Assembly: GCF_030818795.1 (NCBI RefSeq)
Contig: NZ_JAUTAY010000001.1
Location: 682,001 to 746,000, forward strand
Direction: 5' to 3'
Length of the DNA: 64,000 bases
Origin: Microbacterium sp. SORGH_AS_0862
GTDB taxonomy: Bacteria; Actinomycetota; Actinomycetes; Actinomycetales; Microbacteriaceae
In this document: piece by piece, positions 35,829 through 44,796 of the stretch
Position numbering within the stretch: position 1 is the stretch's first letter
How the letters are laid out: each line of letters starts with the position of its first letter
Notes under the pieces: model-generated
Told to the model about the DNA's origin: nothing
The model's input: the letters and a program-made list of their open reading frames with translations, nothing else
Database searches by the model: none
Program-made: the position numbers and the translations under genes

Positions 35829-37142
35829 ATGTCCGCTTCCTCCCGTCGCATCCTGCGCCGGCTCGCCGTCCCCGCCACGCTCGCCGTCACCGCCCTCGCC
35901 CTCGCCTCCTGCGCGAGCGGCTCCGCTTCCGCGGATGGCGACGACCAGGAGCTCACCGTCCTGCTGATCTCGTCCCACGAAGGCGCGTCGAAGCTGCTCG
36001 CCGAGCGCTACGAGGCCGAGACGGGGGTAAAGATCAACCCCGTCATCGTTCCCTACGACGAGATCGGCAACACCCTCGCGCTCGATCAGCAGTCGGGCGC
36101 GAACACGATCGATGTCGCCGCGCCCTGGTACGTGTCGATCGGCGACCTCGCCGATGCCGGCGCGATCCAGGACCTCACCGACTGGATCGACAGCGACGCC
36201 GACCTGAAGACCGACGATTTCATCCCCTCGATCTACGATCCGTACAGCCTGGTCGACGGACGCCGCTACGGCCTGCCGTTCGACGGCGACACGCACGTGC
36301 TGTTCTACAACAAGGAGATCCTGGCGCGGAACGGCTTCACCCAGCCGCCCGCCACGTGGGACGAGTACGTCGAGCAGTCCCGCACGATCACCGCGAACGA
36401 GAGCGCGAACGGGGTCTACGGCAACGTGATCTTCGGTCAGAAGTCGCCGCTCATCCTCGGCGCGAGCTTCGCGAACCGTCTCGCCGGCTTCGGCGGCGAG
36501 TTCGTCGACGCCGACGGCAAGCCGGTCATCAACTCACCCGAGGCGATCGAGGCCGCGCAGTCGCTCGCCGACTCCCTGGCCTCCGCCTACCCGACGCCCG
36601 CAGAGACCGCCTTCGGCGAGGGCAACTCTGCCTGGTATGCCGGCAACGCGGCCTTCATCGAGAACTGGACCGACCTCGGCGTGGGCTCGCAGACCAATCC
36701 CGACTCGACGGTCAAGGACAAGTGGGGCGTGACACTGCTGCCGGTCGGCGGCGAGAACACCACCTCACGAGCCTCCCTCGTCGCGGGCTTCACCTGGGTC
36801 GTCGCAGCCAACACCGCGAAGACCGATCTCGCGCGCGACTTCATCGCCTGGGCGTCCTCGAGCGAGGTGAACGAGGAGCTGCTCGTCGCCGACCCGCAGA
36901 CCGGGATCGACCCCAACCGGATCTCCTCGCTGGAGAGCGAGGCCTACGGCACGGCGTACCCCGATCTGCAGCGTGTGAACCGTGCGACGCTCGACGGCGC
37001 ACTGGCCTGGCCCACGGGCAAGAACGCCACCCAGGCGGCCGAGGTGCTCACGGACGAGCTGGCGAAGCTTGTCGCCGGCGAGGTCACGGCGAAGGAGGCC
37101 CTCGACGCCACGCAGGCGGAGTGGGAAGAGCTCCTTGGCTGA
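35829..37142 (+). CDS. ABC transporter solute-binding lipoprotein (family 1)
   Basis: Extracytoplasmic binding protein, 437 residues. The signal peptide ends in a lipobox around LALAS-C (cysteine about 28). The fold is the sugar-type family 1 (MalE-like): DDQELTVLLISSHEGASKLL, then YGLPFDGDTHVLFYNKEIL, and APWYVSIGDLADAGAIQDLT. Ribosome site GAGAGG precedes the ATG; longer frames upstream are not supported. It is followed by two MalF/MalG-like permeases with 8-base overlaps and no ATPase. Substrate unknown; the divergent monooxygenase operon makes an organosulfur compound worth considering, though the fold is typical of sugars or polyols. Confidence 0.9.
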   Translation: MSASSRRILRRLAVPATLAVTALALASCASGSASADGDDQELTVLLISSHEGASKLLAERYEAETGVKINPVIVPYDEIGNTLALDQQSGANTIDVAAPWYVSIGDLADAGAIQDLTDWIDSDADLKTDDFIPSIYDPYSLVDGRRYGLPFDGDTHVLFYNKEILARNGFTQPPATWDEYVEQSRTITANESANGVYGNVIFGQKSPLILGASFANRLAGFGGEFVDADGKPVINSPEAIEAAQSLADSLASAYPTPAETAFGEGNSAWYAGNAAFIENWTDLGVGSQTNPDSTVKDKWGVTLLPVGGENTTSRASLVAGFTWVVAANTAKTDLARDFIAWASSSEVNEELLVADPQTGIDPNRISSLESEAYGTAYPDLQRVNRATLDGALAWPTGKNATQAAEVLTDELAKLVAGEVTAKEALDATQAEWEELLG

Positions 37143-38052
37143 CGCCCTCGCGCGCGTGCGCCCGCGCCGTGCCCCTCGGGGACCGGCGTGGGCGCACCGC
37201 GCGTTCGTCGCACCGAGCGTACTAGCCCTCGTCGTGCTGGGCGTGTATCCGCTGCTGTTCATCGTGGGGGCGGCGTTCACCGAGTCCTCGCTGGGTCGCC
37301 CCTTCCAGGAGTGGGTGGGCACCGCGACCATCGAGAAGGTGCTCGGGGATGCGGATGCGGTCGCCACCCTCGGCCGCACCCTCGTCTACGCGCTCGGGGT
37401 GTCGGCGGCGAGCCTCGTGCTCGGCGTCGTCGCCGCGCTCGCGCTGCACGGAGCCGTTCGCAGCGGCTCCGTCGTGCGCACGCTCCTGCTGCTCCCCCTC
37501 ATCACACCGCCGGTCATCGTCGGAACGCTGTGGAAGCTCGTGTACAACCCCGGCGGCGGGCTGCTCGCGACGGTGCTCGGATTCTTCGGCGCCCCCCGCG
37601 ACGCGATCGCTCCGCTCTCCTCCACCGCCTGGGCGCTGCCCGGGATCGCACTCGCGGATGTGTGGGAGTGGACGCCCCTGGTCGCCCTGCTGGTGTTCAC
37701 GGCGCTGCTCGCGCAAGACGCGCAGACTCTCGAGGCGGCGCGCCTGGACGGCGCGCACGGGTTCGGTCTCTTCCGGCACATCACCCTGCCGGCGATCTCC
37801 GGCGTGGTCGCGGCGGCGTTCTTCATCCGTCTCGTGCTGGCGTTCAAGGTGTTCGATCTCGTCTTCATGATGACCTCGGGCGGTCCGGGGCAGGCGACGA
37901 CCACGACCTCCTACCTGATCTACCAGGCGGCGCTGCGTGAGTTCGACCTCGGCAAGGCCGCCGTCATCACCCTGCTCCTGGCCGTGCTCGTCACGGCCGT
38001 CACCCTCCCCTTCGCGCTCGCGGCGCGCAGATTGCAGGCGAATCATGAGTGA
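37135..38052 (+). CDS. ABC transporter permease, MalF-like
   Basis: Inner membrane permease, 305 residues, six predicted helices. The EAA-type cytoplasmic loop EAARLDGAHGFGLFRHITLP is at about 201-220, where the ATPase docks. The likely start is TTG at 37135, which follows GGAAGAG by five bases and overlaps the binding-protein stop by eight; GTG 37156 is the alternative. Longer frames run inside the upstream gene. It pairs with the next permease. Confidence 0.88.
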   Translation: MADALARVRPRRAPRGPAWAHRAFVAPSVLALVVLGVYPLLFIVGAAFTESSLGRPFQEWVGTATIEKVLGDADAVATLGRTLVYALGVSAASLVLGVVAALALHGAVRSGSVVRTLLLLPLITPPVIVGTLWKLVYNPGGGLLATVLGFFGAPRDAIAPLSSTAWALPGIALADVWEWTPLVALLVFTALLAQDAQTLEAARLDGAHGFGLFRHITLPAISGVVAAAFFIRLVLAFKVFDLVFMMTSGGPGQATTTTSYLIYQAALREFDLGKAAVITLLLAVLVTAVTLPFALAARRLQANHE

Positions 38053-38887
38053 GCTCCTCGCGCCCCGGCGTCCGCGTGCACCCCGGCGCAGCATCCTGGC
38101 CACCGTCGTCCTCGCCGTCCTCGTCCTGTTCTTCGTGGTGCCGCTGCTCTACCTGGTCTCGGTGTCGCTGATGGGCCGCAACGAGACCGGTCAGGGCGTG
38201 CTGGTGCCCGCGGTGCCGCAGTTCTCCAACTGGGTCGATGTGCTCACGCAGTCCGATCTGCTCCGAGGCGTCGCCAACTCCCTCATCGCGGCGATCGGCG
38301 GCGCCGTCGTCTCGCTCCTGATCGCACTGCCGGGCGCCTGGGCGATGGTGCGCTTCCGCACCGGCGGGGCGACCCTCGCGGGCACCATCATGAGCCCCTG
38401 GCTGCTGCCGCCGATCGTCGCCGTCGTGCCGCTGTTCACTCTGCTGCGCCTGCTCGGCGCGAACAACACGCTGTGGGGGCTGACGCTGGTCTATGCCCTG
38501 GTCAACGTGCCGGTCGCGATCTGGCTGCTGGAAGGGTTCCTGCGGAAACTCCCGATCGAGATCGAGGAGGCGGCGAGGATCGACGGCGCCGGCTCCGTAC
38601 GGGTGCTGGTGTCCATCGTGGCCCCGCTGGTCGCCCCGGCCCTCGTCGCGGTGGGCATCATCGCGGGCGTCCTGAACTACAACGAGTTCCTGCTCGCCAC
38701 CTTCCTCACACAGTCCCCCGACGCGCAGACTCTGCCGGTCGTGCTCTCGCTGTTCTACGGCGAGCGCACCCCGCACTTCGGCAAGATCGCTGCCGCATCC
38801 GTCATCGGGGTGATCCCCGTGTTCGCGGCCGCCGTGTTCCTGCAGCGGTGGCTCGTGGGAGGGCTCACCTCGGGCGCGGTGCGCTGA
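38045..38887 (+). CDS. ABC transporter permease, MalG-like
   Basis: Inner membrane permease, 280 residues, six predicted helices. The ATPase-docking loop reads IEEAARIDGAGSVRVLVSIV (about 175-194). The start overlaps the previous permease gene by eight bases. No ATPase gene follows, so the complex probably borrows a shared MsiK-like ATPase encoded elsewhere, as is common in actinobacteria. It ends 19 bases before the convergent succinate-semialdehyde dehydrogenase gene. Confidence 0.9.
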   Translation: MSELLAPRRPRAPRRSILATVVLAVLVLFFVVPLLYLVSVSLMGRNETGQGVLVPAVPQFSNWVDVLTQSDLLRGVANSLIAAIGGAVVSLLIALPGAWAMVRFRTGGATLAGTIMSPWLLPPIVAVVPLFTLLRLLGANNTLWGLTLVYALVNVPVAIWLLEGFLRKLPIEIEEAARIDGAGSVRVLVSIVAPLVAPALVAVGIIAGVLNYNEFLLATFLTQSPDAQTLPVVLSLFYGERTPHFGKIAAASVIGVIPVFAAAVFLQRWLVGGLTSGAVR

Positions 38888-38905
38888 GAGCCGGTCCTCC
38901 GCGGC

Positions 38906-40378
38906 TCAGGCGAAGGGGTTCGGGGTGAGCGTGTACTTGGTCTGCAGGTACTCGTGGATGCCTTCGGCGCCGCCCTCTCGCCCCAGCCCGGACGACTTCC
39001 ACCCTCCGAACGGGCCGGCCGCGTTGGAGACCACACCCACGTTGAGTCCCATCATCCCGGTCTCGAGGCGCTCGATCATGCGCTGGCCGCGTGCGAGGTT
39101 CTCGGTGAACACGTAGGACACCAGTCCGTACTCGGTGGCGTTGGCGAGGGCGACGGCCTCGTCCTCGGTGTCGAAGGGAGCGATCGCCAGCACCGGGCCG
39201 AAGATCTCCTCGCGGAGGATGTCGCTTCCCGCCGCGACGTCGGAGACGACCGTCGGCTCGAAGAACGTGCCCTCCCCCGGGATCGCCGCGCCGCCCGTGC
39301 GCACGCTCGCGCCACGCGCGACCGCATCCGAGACCAGAGCCTCCGCCTTCGCGACGGCGCGGTCATCGATGAGCGGACCGATCGCCACGCCGTCCTCGGT
39401 GCCGCGACCGACGCGCATCGTCTGCACCCGCTCGGTGACGCGACGCGCGAACTCCTCCGCGACGCCGCGATGGACGAGGAAGCGGTTGGCGGCGGTGCAC
39501 GCCTGACCGATGTTGCGGAACTTCGCCAGCATCGCTCCCTCCACCGCTTTGTCGAGGTCGGCGTCGTCGAAGACGAGGAAGGGCGCGTTGCCGCCCAGCT
39601 CCATCGAGGTGCGGAGCACCCCGCCCGCTGCCTGCTCGAGCAGCTTCACACCGACCGGGGTGGAGCCCGTGAACGACAGCTTGCGCAGGCGCGGGTCGCG
39701 GATGATCGGCTCCGACACGGCGCCCGACTGCGAGGTGGTGATCACGTTGACCACACCGTCGGGCAGACCCGCATCCTGCAGCAGCTGGGCGAAGTACAGC
39801 GTCGTCAGCGGCGTGAGCTCCGCCGGCTTGATGACCACCGTGCAGCCCGCGGCGAGCGCCGGGGCGATCTTGCGCGTGGCCATCGCGAGCGGGAAGTTCC
39901 AGGGGGTGATGAGGTAGCACGGCCCGACGGGATGTTGCGAGACGATCATGCGGCCGGTGCCCTCGGGGTTGGCGCCGTACCGCCCCTGCACGTGGGCGGC
40001 TTCCTCGCTGAACCACCGCAGGAACTCGCCGCCATAGACGACCTCACCACGGGCCTCCGCGAGCGGTTTGCCCATCTCGATCGTCATGAGCAGCGCGAAC
40101 TCCTCCTTGCGCTCCTGCAGCAGATCGAACGCACGGCGCAGCAGCTCCGCCCGCTCACGCGCCGGGGTCCGCGACCACGACTCGAACGCGTCGACCGCGG
40201 CATCCAGCGCCGCCGCACCGTCGGCGACCGTCGCGCTCGCGATCGTCTTCACGACCGCGTTGGTGGCGGGGTCGCGCACGTCGAGTGTCTGGGCGTCGGA
40301 TGCGTCGCGCCACTCGCCGCCGATGAACAGCTGCGGGCGGACGCGGGCGAGCAGGTCGGTCTCGGTGAGTGCGGTCAT
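38906..40378 (-). CDS. gabD: Succinate-semialdehyde dehydrogenase family protein
   Basis: NAD(P)-dependent aldehyde dehydrogenase, 490 residues. The GabD-like features are the IMTIEMGKPLAEARGEV stretch, PWNFPLAMATRKIAPALAAG (about 155-174), the catalytic glutamate in MELGGNAPF (about 254) and the catalytic cysteine in GQACTAANR (about 288). The final motif GREGGAEGIHEYLQTKY is typical. It would convert succinate semialdehyde to succinate; other short aldehydes are possible. It stands alone on the minus strand, its promoter facing the MarR region. Confidence 0.92.
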   Translation of the reverse strand: MTALTETDLLARVRPQLFIGGEWRDASDAQTLDVRDPATNAVVKTIASATVADGAAALDAAVDAFESWSRTPARERAELLRRAFDLLQERKEEFALLMTIEMGKPLAEARGEVVYGGEFLRWFSEEAAHVQGRYGANPEGTGRMIVSQHPVGPCYLITPWNFPLAMATRKIAPALAAGCTVVIKPAELTPLTTLYFAQLLQDAGLPDGVVNVITTSQSGAVSEPIIRDPRLRKLSFTGSTPVGVKLLEQAAGGVLRTSMELGGNAPFLVFDDADLDKAVEGAMLAKFRNIGQACTAANRFLVHRGVAEEFARRVTERVQTMRVGRGTEDGVAIGPLIDDRAVAKAEALVSDAVARGASVRTGGAAIPGEGTFFEPTVVSDVAAGSDILREEIFGPVLAIAPFDTEDEAVALANATEYGLVSYVFTENLARGQRMIERLETGMMGLNVGVVSNAAGPFGGWKSSGLGREGGAEGIHEYLQTKYTLTPNPFA

Positions 40379-40539
40379 CTCGGCTCTCCTCGGTCAGGTC
40401 GTCCCGCCGTCGGGACCTGCCCATTCTCATCCGCCGCGAAGCCCCGAGCATTCGCCCGCGCGGCGCGCCCCCGCATCCCGCTTCGCCGTCGCGTACAGCG
40501 AGGGGTTCCGCTGCAGCCTCGGCTGTCGCCGCGCCGTCG

Positions 40540-40606
40540 GTCGGAGATTCACGCGCCCGTCGGAGGATTCGCCGCGCATCCCCCGACGGCACGCGGATTC
40601 TCCGAC
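40540..40606. repeat. Nested palindromic element, family B copy 1
   Basis: A 67-bp element in the 290-base interval between gabD and marR. Outer arm GTCGGAGATTC faces GATTCTCCGAC; inner arms CCGTCGGAGGAT and ATCCCCCGACGG pair with one mismatch. The second copy, in the same orientation, lies 1,270 bases downstream beyond the MarR-flavoprotein pair. Confidence 0.82.
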
Positions 40607-40624
40607 GTCGCACGCCCGAGACAT

Positions 40625-40661
40625 GTCAACTGGTTGACTCGAAGTGTGTCAACTGGTTGAC
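40625..40661. promoter_or_regulatory. Tandem MarR-type operators
   Basis: GTCAACTGGTTGAC occurs twice (40625-40638 and 40648-40661), each with perfect GTCAAC/GTTGAC arms. The sites are part of a 23-bp direct repeat, so they are about two helical turns apart and on the same face. The second ends seven bases before the marR start codon, suited to tight autorepression. Confidence 0.75.
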
Positions 40662-40668
40662 TCGGAGT

Positions 40669-41102
40669 GTGGCCGAGCGGATCTCCTTCACCCTGCACGA
40701 ACTCGTCGCGACCGTCGACGCGTTCGCGGATGCACGTCTGCGCGGCGGCTACGGGATCTCGATCGGCGACTTCATCTACCTCGCCACGATCGCCGATCGG
40801 CAACCGCTCGATCTGACCTCGCTGGCGCGGTGCCTCATGGTCACGAAGGCCGCCGTCAGCAAGCGGATGCCGCACCTCGCCGAGGCCGGGTGGGTGCGAA
40901 CCTCGAACGGTCCGGGGCGCCGCATCCTCGTCGGGCTGACGGATGCGGGCGCGAGCCTCGTCGAGCGCGCCGGCGGCGAGCTCGACGCCGAGTTCATGAG
41001 TCTCTTCGACGATCCGCGCCTGATCGACACCGGAGTCGATCGCGCTGTGCTCGCCCGTCAGCTGGAGGTGCTGACGGAGCTCGTCCGAGAGAAGGAGACA
41101 CC

Positions 41103-41106
<4 letters not shown>
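40669..41106 (+). CDS. MarR family transcriptional regulator
   Basis: Winged-helix regulator of about 145 residues. The DNA-binding core is LTSLARCLMVTKAAVSKRMPHLAEAGWV with the wing NGPGRRILVGLTDAG, and helical dimerisation ends (FTLHELVATVDAFADARL and the C-terminal helix). The GTG at 40669 is directly downstream of two palindromic operators, so self-repression is expected. It overlaps the next gene as GTGA; the downstream flavoprotein is the likely regulated partner. The ligand is unknown, perhaps a quinone or phenolic by analogy with other MarR-oxidoreductase pairs. Confidence 0.85.
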
Positions 41107-41789
<683 letters not shown>

Positions 41790-41809
41790 CCGGCCCGGGC
41801 ACTCTCTCG

Positions 41810-41876
41810 GTCGGAGATTCACGCGAATGTCGGAGGATACGGCGCGGATCCTCCGACATCGCGTACATTCTCCGAC
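41810..41876. repeat. Nested palindromic element, family B copy 2
   Basis: A 67-bp element with outer GTCGGAGATTCACGCG facing CGCGTACATTCTCCGAC and inner perfect 12-bp arms ATGTCGGAGGAT and complement. It has the same length, order and outer ends as the copy at 40540. It lies between the flavoprotein gene and the convergent PdxH-like gene. Confidence 0.85.
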
Positions 41877-41911
41877 CGGCGCACCCGCAGGCGCCGGCAT
41901 GGGCCGCTGAC

Positions 41912-42559
41912 TCAGCCGGGCAGGTGCCGACAGATCCAGCCGCCACCGTCCTCGCGGACGTATTCGAGGCGGCGGCTCGCGGCTGCGGGATGCGAGGTCC
42001 AGAACAGCATGCGTCGCGGGCGCACCGCGTAGCCGATCCAGCCGTCGGGCTGCGCCGGATGCGGGTTCGCGGCGGCGAACGCGGCCCACTGCCGTTCCCG
42101 GCGCGCACGCGGCTGGCGGGCGTACTCGGCGGTGTTCAGCCAGGCGAGCTGGCGCAGGTAGTCGGAACGGTCCGCGTAGGCGCGGGCGATCTCGTCCTCC
42201 TCCGCCACGGCCGCAGTCCCCTGCACGACGAGCTGGTGCGTGAATCCGGGCCACAGCACGGTCAGCGCGACCCGCGGATTGAGGCTGAGTTCGCGCACCT
42301 TCCGGCTCGCCGCATCCGTGTGGAAGAAGAAGCGCTCCCCGTCGAACTCGGTCAGCATGACCGTGCGGGCGCGAGGGAAGCCGTCCTCGTCGACCGTGGA
42401 CAGCGTCATGAGGGCGCGCTCCTCGCCCTCCCCGGGCAGCCACGACGCCGCGAGGGCGAGGGGATCGCGTGGCGGGTCGTCGGCGTGCACCGGGTCGGTG
42501 GCCACGTCGATGCGCGGCACCCTGAGGGCGACGACGTCGGATGCGGGAGGACCGGTCAT
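41912..42559 (-). CDS. PdxH-like pyridoxamine-phosphate oxidase family protein
   Basis: FMN-binding split-barrel protein of the PNPOx family, 215 residues. Seen: FPRARTVMLTEFDGERFFFHTDAASRKVRE-like layout with FMN residues (about 62-90), NPRVALTVLWPGFTHQLVVQG, and the C-terminal dimerisation part WIGYAVRPRRMLFWTS ending RHLPG. It may be a true pyridoxine phosphate oxidase or a coenzyme-independent relative; several canonical PdxH residues differ. It overlaps the creatininase-like gene by four bases, so the two are co-transcribed. Confidence 0.8.
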   Translation of the reverse strand: MTGPPASDVVALRVPRIDVATDPVHADDPPRDPLALAASWLPGEGEERALMTLSTVDEDGFPRARTVMLTEFDGERFFFHTDAASRKVRELSLNPRVALTVLWPGFTHQLVVQGTAAVAEEDEIARAYADRSDYLRQLAWLNTAEYARQPRARRERQWAAFAAANPHPAQPDGWIGYAVRPRRMLFWTSHPAAASRRLEYVREDGGGWICRHLPG

Positions 42560-43341
42560 GCGAACTCGAATCCGTCGATCTCGGTGAGGGCCTCCGCCAC
42601 GAAGTCGACGCCGGCCTCGAAGATCCGCCGCCCGTCCTCCGCGTTCGCACCGGTGGGATCCCCGATCACGCCGTCGGGACCGAAGTCGTCGCTCGTCCAG
42701 CCGAACATCACGGGCTTCGCATTGAAGCCGATGTGCGTCAGCCCCGCGATGCGCTCGGGCACGTTGCGCGGCGGCAGCTCCTTCGCCACCAGGTGCGGCG
42801 CCAGGTGCATGACGACCGAGGTCTCGCCCCATCCGGCGTGGATGCCCTGTCCGAGTTCGTCCGGACGACCGTCGCCTCCGTCGCCCGCGACGCCCGCACC
42901 CGAGCCCATCGAGAACGAGCGGAGCCCGAATCGGCGCCGGAGCTCCCGGTTGACGCAGCCGAGAAGCATGACGTTGCCGCCGTGGCTGTTGACGAAGGCG
43001 ACCGTGCGGACGGGTGTCTGCGCGATGGCGCGGCCGATCTCGATGAGCTGCTGAAGCAGGGTCGTCCCCTCCATCCAGAGCGTTCCCGGAGCCCAGTAGT
43101 GCTCATCGGACTTGGCGTACGCGAGCGTCGGGAGAAGCCACGCATCCACTCCCTGCGCCGCGACGCGCTCGACGGCAGCGGTGGCGACCGCCTCCGCGAT
43201 CAGCGTGTCGGTGCGCAGCGGCAGGTGCGGACCGTGATGCTCGATCGCTCCGATCGGCACGACGGCGATCGACCGGTCGCTCGTGGCCGCGACCAGCGCG
43301 GGCCCCGAGAGGTCGTCCCATCGCCTCGTGGTCGCCGTCAT
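42556..43341 (-). CDS. Creatininase family hydrolase
   Basis: Metal-dependent amidohydrolase of the creatininase/MftE fold, 261 residues. The metal motifs are PIGAIEHHGPHLPLRTDT (about 29-46, E-x-H-x4-LP-x3-D) and VAFVNSHGGNVMLLG (about 115-129, with the catalytic H-G-G-N), then GIHAGWGETSVVM with a metal glutamate. Substrates in this family include creatinine and formamidopyrimidine riboside phosphates, so the exact reaction is open. It overlaps genes on both sides by four bases within the FAD oxidase operon. Confidence 0.85.
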   Translation of the reverse strand: MTATTRRWDDLSGPALVAATSDRSIAVVPIGAIEHHGPHLPLRTDTLIAEAVATAAVERVAAQGVDAWLLPTLAYAKSDEHYWAPGTLWMEGTTLLQQLIEIGRAIAQTPVRTVAFVNSHGGNVMLLGCVNRELRRRFGLRSFSMGSGAGVAGDGGDGRPDELGQGIHAGWGETSVVMHLAPHLVAKELPPRNVPERIAGLTHIGFNAKPVMFGWTSDDFGPDGVIGDPTGANAEDGRRIFEAGVDFVAEALTEIDGFEFA

Positions 43342-44660
43342 CGGATCGCCCCCTTGGTCGGGCCGGCGTAGTCGGGGTTGAGCTTGCCCGGATTCAGCAG
43401 TCCCTGCGGGTCGGTGCGCCGCGCCAGCTCCACCGTCTCGCCGAGGCGGAAGTCGACGTTCCACTGGTGGGGGTTGTGCACGCCGACGCCCAGCTCGCCG
43501 AGCCGCTCGATGCCGGCGTAGACGGCCTCCGGGCTCTCGTAGACACCCGCCAGCATCCCGATCGGGACAGTGTGGCCCGCCTCGATGTGCAGCTGACCAC
43601 CGGGGTAGACGGCGTGGACCTCGTCGATGCGCTCCACCAGAGCGTCACCGGAGACCTCGACGTGGAAGTACACGCCCGGCTCGGACTTCTGCAGCCACTC
43701 GATCGGGTGGTTGTAGCTGAGCACGGAGATGGCGGCGCTGACGCCCGGCCCCTCCCGCACGTCCTCGACCCTCCCGCCGGCCTGCTCGATGACGGCGACC
43801 GCCTCGTCGAGGATGCGGGCGTCGGCGATCATGCGCAGTGAGCTGCGCCCCTCCGGGAAAGCCTCGTCCGGCGGCAGCTGCGCGGTGATGTGCGGGGTGT
43901 CGGCCGACACGAGCCGCGGCGCGGGCGTCATCCGGCCGAGGGTTCGCAACACGGACAGGGCTCCGGAGAAGTCGGGGAACGACGCGTAGAGGCCGCGCCA
44001 GTCCTGCAGCGGTTCGAGACGAACGGTGGCCCGGGCGATGATGCCCGCGGTGCCGTAGTTGTGCACGTAGCCCTGCGCTTCGTCGCCCTCCACATGCCGC
44101 AGAGCGCCCTCGGATGCGGGCGTCGCCACCTCCAGCGCGACCACGAAGCCGGCGTCGTTCGAGCCGTGCGCGATCGTTCCCGTTCCGCCGGATCCGCCCG
44201 CCAGGAACCCGCCGATCGTGGTGTGCACGGTCGACGGGTACATCCACAGCTGCTGACCGGCCGCGCGGGCGGCGGCCTCGAGGGCGTTCATCGGCGCACC
44301 CGCATCCGCCGTGATCCAGCCGTCACCCACCTCCACGATCGTGCGGGCGCGCGAGGTGTCGAGCACGAGTCCGCCCGGCATGGGGATCGCCTGCCCGTAG
44401 TTGCCGGTCCCCTTGCCTCGTGGCGTGATGGCCACGCCACGACGCGCGGCGAGGCCGACGACCTGCGCGATCTCCTGCGCGGTCGTGGGGAATGCGACGA
44501 GGTCGGCGATCCCCAGCGGCAGCATCTCGGCGATGATCGGCGACATCCGCGCACCGTCGACGGATGCCTTCTCGCGCTGGCGCATGTCGCTGGAGACGCC
44601 GCGGGGCCCCAGCAGCTCGCGCAGTTCCCCCTCGAGGGCGGCGTAGTCGGGTGCGGTCAT
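43338..44660 (-). CDS. FAD-binding oxidoreductase (GlcD/PCMH type)
   Basis: Flavoprotein of the vanillyl-alcohol oxidase fold, 440 residues. The FAD-binding PCMH domain has VAFPTTAQEIAQVVGLAA, ITPRGKGTGNYGQAIPMPGG (about 77-96), and TIGGFLAGGSGGTGTIAHGS (about 147-166). The C-terminus ends NPGKLNPDY, typical of FAD-linked oxidases. A strong AAGGAGGA ribosome site precedes the ATG. First gene of an operon with the creatininase-like and PdxH-like genes. Substrate unknown; a nitrogenous ring compound fits the neighbouring amidohydrolases. Confidence 0.87.
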   Translation of the reverse strand: MTAPDYAALEGELRELLGPRGVSSDMRQREKASVDGARMSPIIAEMLPLGIADLVAFPTTAQEIAQVVGLAARRGVAITPRGKGTGNYGQAIPMPGGLVLDTSRARTIVEVGDGWITADAGAPMNALEAAARAAGQQLWMYPSTVHTTIGGFLAGGSGGTGTIAHGSNDAGFVVALEVATPASEGALRHVEGDEAQGYVHNYGTAGIIARATVRLEPLQDWRGLYASFPDFSGALSVLRTLGRMTPAPRLVSADTPHITAQLPPDEAFPEGRSSLRMIADARILDEAVAVIEQAGGRVEDVREGPGVSAAISVLSYNHPIEWLQKSEPGVYFHVEVSGDALVERIDEVHAVYPGGQLHIEAGHTVPIGMLAGVYESPEAVYAGIERLGELGVGVHNPHQWNVDFRLGETVELARRTDPQGLLNPGKLNPDYAGPTKGAIR

Positions 44661-44796
44661 GGGAATCCTCCTTCGCGTGCATCTCCCGACGAAGGAGCGC
44701 GACGAGCCGGGTGATGAGTCACTCGCCGCGCAGAGGCCGTGGCCCGCGATCATCATGCGCCGTTCATGTTTCGCGCACGCAACACGCGGTTTGCGA

